In this document: positions 59,265 through 64,000 of the stretch, piece after piece
How positions within the stretch are numbered: the first letter of the stretch is position 1
Layout: every line of letters starts with the position of its first letter
DNA from: Mycolicibacterium litorale
GTDB taxonomy: Bacteria; Actinomycetota; Actinomycetes; Mycobacteriales; Mycobacteriaceae
Reading direction: 5' to 3'
DNA: 64,000 nucleotides
Assembly: GCA_002007745.1 (NCBI GenBank)
Contig: CP019882.1
Coordinates: forward strand, 5,146,001 to 5,210,000
Position numbers and translations under genes: made by a program
Notes under the pieces: generated by a model
What the model was told of the DNA's origin: nothing
The model's database searches: none
The model's input: only the letters and a program-made list of their open reading frames with translations

Positions 59265-59717
59265 TCAACTCGGGGAGACGGTGTGGTTGCGCAGGTGGTC
59301 GAACACCACCTCGGTGCGGACTCCGGCCACCTCGCGCCGCTTGGTCAACGCGTCGAGTACGAAGTCGCGCAACGCCTCGGTGGACGCCACGGCGACGTGC
59401 ACCAGGACGTCGTCGCTGCCGGTGGTGACGAACACCTGCAGCGTCTCGGGCAGCTGGATCACGAAGTCACGAAAGCCCGCAACGATGTGGCGTGACTGCG
59501 GACGCAGCCGAACGGTCACCATCGCCTGGACCGGGCGTCGGAGTTCGGTGAGATTCACGGCGGCATGGATTCCGGTGATCACCCCACGGGCACGCAGGGA
59601 CCGCACCCGCTCCAGCGTGGTCGACGGGGACACTCCGAGCGCGCCGGCCAAGTCACGATTGCTGCGCCGACCATCTGCCTGCAAGGCGGCGACGATCGCC
59701 GAATCAAGTTCATCCAC
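59265..59717 (-). CDS. Lrp/AsnC-family regulator
   Basis: A 150-residue feast/famine regulator. The N-terminal winged HTH (LDSAIVAALQADGRRSNRDLAGALGVSPSTTLERVRSLRARGVI, about 3-48) is followed by a RAM ligand domain (about 65-145) with VFVTTGSDDVLVHVAV. It probably forms octamers and responds to an amino acid. GTG 59717 is the start. It is divergent from the DUF2000 gene across 80 bp holding three ATTCGG half-sites, a likely operator for both genes. This pair is not part of the KstR logic and has no counterpart I recall next to cyp142. Confidence 0.9.
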   Translation of the reverse strand: MDELDSAIVAALQADGRRSNRDLAGALGVSPSTTLERVRSLRARGVITGIHAAVNLTELRRPVQAMVTVRLRPQSRHIVAGFRDFVIQLPETLQVFVTTGSDDVLVHVAVASTEALRDFVLDALTKRREVAGVRTEVVFDHLRNHTVSPS

Positions 59718-59727
59718 GGTGTCCCCA

Positions 59728-59754
59728 TTCGGTCTGATGCCGAATTATATTCGG
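59728..59754. promoter_or_regulatory. ATTCGG half-site cluster, putative AsnC operator
   Basis: ATTCGG (59728-59733), CCGAAT (59740-59745) and ATTCGG (59749-59754). The last two form CCGAATTATATTCGG, a perfect 6-bp inverted repeat with an AT centre, just upstream of the regulator start. Such AT-centred palindromes are typical of Lrp/AsnC sites. Confidence 0.6.
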
Positions 59755-59797
59755 TGAGGATGCGTGCTGACCAGGGATATGAATAACCTCAGCGAAC

Positions 59798-60223
59798 ATG
59801 ACCGAATACACGCCTACCTTTGACACCAAGATCGCATTCGTCGTGCGCGAGGATCTGCCGGCGTGGCAGAAGCTGAATGTGACCGCGTTCCTGGCCAGTG
59901 GGCTCGCCGCCACGTCGCCGGAGTCGATCGGCGAGGACTACCTCGATGCCGACGGCACCCGGTATACACCGATGTTCGGCGAGCCTGCGATGGTGTTCGG
60001 CGCCGACGCGGCCAGGCTGACGCGCACATTGGACAGGGCGCTGTCTCGCCACGTGGTACCGGCGATCTTCACCGCCGACCTGTTCGAGACGACCCATGAC
60101 GCGGCGAACCGGTGCGCCGTGGCGGGGCGGGCCCGACACGAACTCGACCTGGTGGGCGTCGCCGTGCGCGCGCAGCGCCGCACCGTAGACAAGATCGTGG
60201 ACGGGCTGCGGCTGCACGGCTGA
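59798..60223 (+). CDS. DUF2000 family protein
   Basis: A 141-residue protein of the DUF2000 family, distantly like peptidyl-tRNA hydrolase 2 in fold. Visible conserved parts are TKIAFVVREDLPAWQKLNVTAFLASGLAA at the N-terminus, YTPMFGEPAMVFGADAARL, and a C-terminal ELDLVGVAVRAQRRTVDKIVDGLRLHG. The family function is unknown, but it is often found beside AsnC-type regulators and amino-acid genes. Here it is divergent from an AsnC gene and probably its main target. Its lone position supports a small amino-acid-responsive module. Confidence 0.83.
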   Translation: MTEYTPTFDTKIAFVVREDLPAWQKLNVTAFLASGLAATSPESIGEDYLDADGTRYTPMFGEPAMVFGADAARLTRTLDRALSRHVVPAIFTADLFETTHDAANRCAVAGRARHELDLVGVAVRAQRRTVDKIVDGLRLHG

Positions 60224-60246
60224 GGCGGGCCGCCAAAGGTCAACGG

Positions 60247-61458
60247 CTAGGCGAGAACCGGCTGCGACGGAGTGAAGACGACCGGCATCTGCTCCAGACC
60301 GCTGACGAAGTTCGCCGGCCGCAGCGGCAGGGCGGATTCGTCGGCCAGTCGCAGATCCGGCAGCCGTGTCAGCAGCTTGCGCAGCATGGTGGTCAACTCG
60401 AGACGGGCCAGCTGGTTGCCCAGGCAGAAGTGTGTGCCGAATCCGAAGGCCATGTGGCTGTTCGGGTTCCGGTCGATGCGGAAGTTCTCCGGATCGCCGA
60501 AGACCGCCTCGTCGAAGTTGGCCGACTCGAACATCAACAGCATCTTCTCCCCCGCCTTGAGCTGCGTACCGTGGAATTCGACATCGCGCATCAGGGTGCG
60601 GGCCATGTTCTTCACCGGCGAGGTCCAGCGCAGCATCTCCTCGATCGCACCGGCGACCAGTCCCTCCTGCGCCACCAGGGTCTCCCACTGGTCCTGGTGG
60701 CGCAGAAGCTGTTCGGTGCCACCGGAGAGGGTGTGGCGGGTGGTCTCGTCACCGCCGATGAGGATCAGCAGCGTCTCGAAGATGATTTCGTCGTCGGTCA
60801 TGCGCTGACCCTCGACCTCGGAGTTGACCAGAATCGAGAACAGGTCGTCGGTCGGCTCCGCCCGGCGTTTGGCGATCGTGTCGGTGGCATAGGCCGAATA
60901 TCCGGCGAACGCGTCCATGACGGCTTGCAGCGTCTCGGCGTCGGCAGCCGAGTTCAGACCGCAGACCAGGTCGTCGGACCATTTCAACAGTGTCGACCGT
61001 TCTTCTGGCAGCACACCGAGCATGTCGCCGATGACGGCCATCGGCAGCGGGGCGGCGATGTCGCGGACGAAGTCGCACTCCCCCCGCTCACACACCGCAT
61101 CGATCAGCGCATCGCACAGGGTGTCGATCCCGGCGACCTTGTCCATCACCCGTTTCCGGGTGAATCCGGCGTTGACGAGCTTGCGGCGCAACAGATGTCC
61201 GGGGTCGTCCATGTCGATCATGTACGGCATGCCGGGCTGATCGGGCCGGATGCCACCGGTGTTGGAGAACGTCTCGGGGTCACGCTCGGCGTCGATGACC
61301 GCCTGATACGTCGTCGCGGCGGCCAGGCCGTTGCGGTCGCGGAACACCGGCTCGTTGGCGCGCATCCAGCGATACGCCTCCCGGGCGGCGCCGTCGGCGT
61401 AGAACCCGCCGTCGGTCAGATCGACATTCGGCTTGGCAGGAGCCAGAATTCCGGTCAT
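60247..61458 (-). CDS. cyp142: Cytochrome P450 CYP142 (cholesterol C26 oxidation)
   Basis: A 403-residue P450. The N-terminus AKPNVDLTDGGFYADGAAREAYRWMRANEPVF, the I-helix LIGGDETTRHTLSGG, EEMLRWTSPVKNMART and the heme loop FGFGTHFCLGNQLARLE match CYP142, which with CYP125 oxidises the sterol C26 methyl to the acid that FadD19 activates. ATG 61458 is the start. It is divergent from the Rv3519-like gene over 56 bp; I see no perfect KstR site there. Together with the CYP125-like gene at 8844 the strain has at least two enzymes of this kind in the window. Confidence 0.95.
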   Translation of the reverse strand: MTGILAPAKPNVDLTDGGFYADGAAREAYRWMRANEPVFRDRNGLAAATTYQAVIDAERDPETFSNTGGIRPDQPGMPYMIDMDDPGHLLRRKLVNAGFTRKRVMDKVAGIDTLCDALIDAVCERGECDFVRDIAAPLPMAVIGDMLGVLPEERSTLLKWSDDLVCGLNSAADAETLQAVMDAFAGYSAYATDTIAKRRAEPTDDLFSILVNSEVEGQRMTDDEIIFETLLILIGGDETTRHTLSGGTEQLLRHQDQWETLVAQEGLVAGAIEEMLRWTSPVKNMARTLMRDVEFHGTQLKAGEKMLLMFESANFDEAVFGDPENFRIDRNPNSHMAFGFGTHFCLGNQLARLELTTMLRKLLTRLPDLRLADESALPLRPANFVSGLEQMPVVFTPSQPVLA

Positions 61459-61514
61459 CTATTTCCCTCCACTACTTCTGCACACAAGGTGTCCAAGCGG
61501 ATTACAGTGGCCGC

Positions 61515-62234
61515 ATGTCTGATTCGCAGCACACCATTGCCGGCACGGTGCTCACCATGCCGGTGCGAATTCGCAAGGCTGACGTCCACACGGCGATGTT
61601 CTCGGTGGCGGCCGACGCCGCGCAGCGGCTCATCGACTACAGCGGATTGCAGGTCTGCCAATTCCGGCCCGGCCGCGCGGTGGTGACGCTGATGCTGGCG
61701 CGCTACATCGACGGTGATCTCGGCAAGTACCACGAGTTCGGTACCTGCGTGATGGTCAATCCGCCGGGTTCGAACGCCCGCGGACTGCGGGCCCTTGGCG
61801 ACGCCGCAGCATTCATCCACCACCTGCCCGTCGACCAGTCCTTCACCCTGGAGGCCGGCCGCACCATCTGGGGCTTCCCCAAGATCATGGCCGATTTCAC
61901 GGTGCGCGACGCCAGCCCGTTCACCTTCGAGGTCGCCGAAGGTGGATCGCTGATCGCCGGAATGGAGTTCCGCCGGGGCTTGCCGATTCCGTCGTTGCGT
62001 CCCCGCACCCAGGTGCTCAAGACCTACACCTTCGCCGAGGGCACCACCCGGGAGGTGCCCTGGGAGATGCGGAATTCCGGCCTGCGCTTCCGGCCGGGCG
62101 GCGCGACGCTGCGCCTCGGCGACCATCCCTACGCCAAGGAACTGGCGTCGCTGGGGCTGCCCAAACGCGCGATGATGTCGGGTTCGGTCGCCCACGTCGA
62201 GATGACGTTCGGCGACGCCCACATCCTGCGCTGA
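61515..62234 (+). CDS. Acetoacetate decarboxylase-fold protein (Rv3519-like)
   Basis: A 239-residue protein of the acetoacetate decarboxylase superfamily. It shows YSGLQVCQFRPGRAVVTLMLARYID, a YHEFGTCVMVNPPG segment, and LEAGRTIWGFPKIMADFTV, where GFPK corresponds to the active-site lysine region of the fold. Rv3519 is the positional equivalent in the M. tuberculosis sterol cluster. True decarboxylase activity is not certain; members also act as hydratases or aldolases. It is divergent from cyp142 and converges on the F420-type gene with 58 bp between stops. Confidence 0.84.
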   Translation: MSDSQHTIAGTVLTMPVRIRKADVHTAMFSVAADAAQRLIDYSGLQVCQFRPGRAVVTLMLARYIDGDLGKYHEFGTCVMVNPPGSNARGLRALGDAAAFIHHLPVDQSFTLEAGRTIWGFPKIMADFTVRDASPFTFEVAEGGSLIAGMEFRRGLPIPSLRPRTQVLKTYTFAEGTTREVPWEMRNSGLRFRPGGATLRLGDHPYAKELASLGLPKRAMMSGSVAHVEMTFGDAHILR

Positions 62235-62292
62235 GCGCCCGAGCGTCATCCGGTCAATCTAGAGCCCCGACTAGACAACTCGCAAGAAGTGT

Positions 62293-63324
62293 CTACAACA
62301 GGGCGGCGGCTTCGCGGATCTGCTCGGGGCTGCGCGCCCCGATGACCATCATGGTCACGCCGGCCTCTTCCCAGGCAACGATCTGCTTGCGCACGTAGTC
62401 GATGTCGCCGACGATCGCGGAGTCGTCGACGAGCTCGTCGGGCACCGCCTTGGCCGCCTCGTCTTTGCGATCGCTGCGGAAAAGCCTGGTGACCTCGTCG
62501 ACCACCTCGGAGTACCCCATCCGCCGGTAGACATCGGCGTGGAAGTTGGTGTCCTCGGCGCCCATTCCGCCCATGTAGAGCGCCAGATGGGGCTTGATCA
62601 GCTCCAGGACCGAGGCGCGGTCGTCGGTGACCACCACCTGCGCGGTCGCACAGATCTCGAAGTCCTCCCGGCTGCGGCGGGCACCGGGTCGGGCGAAGCC
62701 CTCGTCGAGCCATTCGTTGTACATCGCGGCCAGCCGCGGCGAGTAGAAGATCGGCAACCAGCCGTCGCAGATCTCGGCGGCCAGCGCAACGTTCTTGGGG
62801 CCTTCGGCACCGAGCATGATCGGGATGTCGGCCCGCAACGGATGCACGATGGGCTTGAGCGGCTTGCCCAGCCCGGTGGTGCCCTCGCCGGTCAACGGCA
62901 GCGGGTAGTGCGGGCCGGCACTGGTGACCGGGGCTTCGCGGGCCCAGACCTGCCGGATGACGTCGATGTACTCCCGGGTGCGCGCCAGCGGCTTGGGGAA
63001 CTTCTGTCCGTACCAGCCCTCGACGACCTGCGGCCCGGAGACACCGAGGCCGAGGATGTGACGGCCCCCGGAGAGGTGGTCCAAGGTCAGCGATGCCATC
63101 GCGCAGGCGGTCGGGGTGCGCGCCGACAGCTGCACCACCGAGGTGCCCAGCCGCATCCGGGTGGTCTCCCGGCCCCACCACGCCAGCGGCGTGAAGGCGT
63201 CCGACCCCCAGGCCTCGGCGGTGAACACCGTGTCGAAGCCGGCCTCTTCGGCCACCGCGACCAGTTCGGCGTGGTTCGTCGGGGGCTGTGCACCCCAATA
63301 TCCGAGTTGCAGTCCCAGCTTCAT
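62293..63324 (-). CDS. F420-dependent LLM-class oxidoreductase (Rv3520c-like)
   Basis: A 343-residue luciferase-like TIM-barrel protein. It shows MKLGLQLGYWGAQPP, FTAEAWGSDAFTPLAWWG, SARTPTACAMASLTLDHLSGGRHILGLGVSGPQVVEGWYG and PIMLGAEGPKNVALAAEICDGWLP, which fit the F420-binding LLM group. Rv3520c is a KstR-controlled member of the sterol cluster with no settled step. ATG 63324 follows AAAGGCGG; upstream starts would cross the KstR site at 63369. It is divergent from the Rv3521-like gene. Confidence 0.92.
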   Translation of the reverse strand: MKLGLQLGYWGAQPPTNHAELVAVAEEAGFDTVFTAEAWGSDAFTPLAWWGRETTRMRLGTSVVQLSARTPTACAMASLTLDHLSGGRHILGLGVSGPQVVEGWYGQKFPKPLARTREYIDVIRQVWAREAPVTSAGPHYPLPLTGEGTTGLGKPLKPIVHPLRADIPIMLGAEGPKNVALAAEICDGWLPIFYSPRLAAMYNEWLDEGFARPGARRSREDFEICATAQVVVTDDRASVLELIKPHLALYMGGMGAEDTNFHADVYRRMGYSEVVDEVTRLFRSDRKDEAAKAVPDELVDDSAIVGDIDYVRKQIVAWEEAGVTMMVIGARSPEQIREAAALL

Positions 63325-63368
63325 CGCTGCCGCCTTTCTGTCCGAGACACGGTTCTTGCCACGATTCT

Positions 63369-63382
63369 TAGAACCTGTTCTA
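63369..63382. promoter_or_regulatory. KstR operator between the Rv3520c-like and Rv3521-like genes
   Basis: TAGAACCTGTTCTA has perfect TAGAAC/GTTCTA arms and fits TNNAACNNGTTNNA. It lies 45 bp before the F420-type gene and 10 bp before the GTG at 63392. Confidence 0.87.
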
Positions 63383-63391
63383 CTCGATGCT

Positions 63392-64000
63392 GTGACCACC
63401 AGCCAAAGCAGCCCGGTGCAGATCGACGCGCATCAGAAGCCCCTTTCGGCACCGCTGAAGCTGTCATTCGACTACACCCGTTCAGTCGGACCACTCCTCA
63501 GCCAGTTCTTCACCGCTCTGCGCGGACGGCGCATCCTGGGTGTCCGCGGTTCGGACGGCCGGGTGCTTGTACCGCCCGCTGAGTATGACCCGGTGACATA
63601 TGAGCCGCTGACCGAGGTGGTGCCGGTGTCTAGCGCGGGGACCGTGCTGTCGTGGACCTGGCAATCCGAGCCGCTCGAGGGCCAGCCCCTGGACCGCCCG
63701 TTCGCGTGGGCACTGATCCAGCTCGACGGTGCCGACACCGCCATGCTGCACGCCATCGACACCGGAGCCGCCGGGGCGTCGGGTATCAGCACCGGCGCCA
63801 GGGTCCATGCGCACTGGGTCGACGAACCCGTCGGCGCGATCACCGACATCGCGTACTTCGCCCTCGGCGACGAACAGGAACCGGTGTCCGACGAACCCGA
63901 CGACCGTGAACCGGTGACCATCCAGGTATCGCCGAGCAGCATCGAAATCCAGCACACCGCTTCACTTCCCGAGAGTGCGTTCCTGCGCGCGCTCGAGGAC
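63392..64000 (+). CDS. OB-fold DUF35-type protein (Rv3521-like), cut by window end
   Basis: About 203 residues are visible from GTG 63392 to the window edge with no stop. The segment SVGPLLSQFFTALRGRRILGVRGSDGRVLVPPAEYDPVTYEPL is the rubredoxin-like plus OB-fold pattern of DUF35 proteins that partner thiolases or Ltp aldolases. The zinc cysteines of typical members are replaced here by RILGVRGSDGRVL. Rv3521 is followed by ltp4 and ltp3, so a thiolase/aldolase partner should lie just past 64000. The KstR operator ends 9 nt upstream, so the transcript has almost no leader. Confidence 0.88.
   Translation, partial: MTTSQSSPVQIDAHQKPLSAPLKLSFDYTRSVGPLLSQFFTALRGRRILGVRGSDGRVLVPPAEYDPVTYEPLTEVVPVSSAGTVLSWTWQSEPLEGQPLDRPFAWALIQLDGADTAMLHAIDTGAAGASGISTGARVHAHWVDEPVGAITDIAYFALGDEQEPVSDEPDDREPVTIQVSPSSIEIQHTASLPESAFLRALED

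Noticed and set aside
62272..62295. TAGACA...TGTCTA inverted repeat between convergent Rv3519-like and Rv3520c-like genes
   Set aside because: Arms of only 6 bp with a 12-nt loop and no other support; chance is likely.
1..64000. CRISPR arrays, insertion sequences, rRNA genes, prophage
   Set aside because: No spaced direct repeats, transposase or integrase, terminal inverted repeats or rRNA-like sequence were seen on either strand.

Overview
The window is high-GC, densely packed DNA from a mycobacterium. The gene order suggests an environmental, rapid-grower-like Mycolicibacterium, although the species cannot be fixed from the sequence alone. Evidence includes five cytochrome P450s recognisable as CYP126, a CYP125 relative, CYP123, CYP51 and CYP142, the PhoPR two-component system, OtsA, CpsA, and a sterol side-chain cluster carrying KstR-type operators. 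Rv numbers below are M. tuberculosis orthologues recalled from memory, not search results.

Layout. (1) 1-31.6 kb mirrors the M. tuberculosis Rv0778 to Rv0756c block: cyp126-purB, a DUF429 gene, SDR/TetR, a Tat esterase and purD. An accessory group follows, with a carboxyltransferase, a CYP125-like P450, a membrane protein, a TetR regulator and a small membrane protein. Next is the minus-strand operon aldA-SDR-3-hydroxyisobutyrate dehydrogenase-like-CMD, divergent from tetR-cyp123-SDR-cyp51-ferredoxin-Rv0762c-like-adhB. Then come an old-yellow-enzyme flavoprotein, a ketosteroid-isomerase-like protein, an SDR, two cell-envelope glycosyltransferases, a HIT protein, phoR, phoP and a repeat-rich Rv0756c-like gene. 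(2) 31.7-45.5 kb holds tRNA-Thr(TGT), a GAF/GGDEF remnant, a secreted zinc metalloprotease, a lipoprotein, a sedolisin protease followed by a zinc-ribbon membrane protein, amt, cpsA, two dehydrogenases and three tandem small secreted paralogues. (3) 45.6-64 kb holds otsA and then the edge of the KstR-type sterol catabolic cluster: hsd4A-fdxD, fadE26-fadE27-fadD17, an ilvX-like gene, an NMO-like gene with fadD19, echA19, cyp142, and Rv3519, Rv3520c and Rv3521 homologues. Two cutinase-like genes and an AsnC/DUF2000 pair are interspersed.

How it fits together. The TetR gene at 15304 has matching GGACA-type palindromes on its own start and in front of aldA, so it probably controls both arms of the CYP51/CYP123 locus. 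Three KstR-type palindromes each lie in a divergent promoter of the sterol block. They should co-ordinate CoA activation (FadD19, FadD17), dehydrogenation (FadE26/27), hydration (EchA19), 3-hydroxyacyl oxidation (Hsd4A) and C26 oxidation (CYP142). A PhoP box precedes phoP. The mce4 steroid importer that normally separates hsd4A from otsA is absent; the two stop codons sit inside one shared hairpin instead.

Caution on quality. Seven or eight genes (tetR at 10489, phoR, the Rv0756c homologue, the zinc-ribbon protein, probably cpsA, fadD17 and the second cutinase) carry a frameshift that one added base repairs, nearly always in a C or G run. All are losses of one base. This looks like systematic homopolymer under-calling in the assembly rather than decay of seven genes, so those genes are annotated over their corrected extents.
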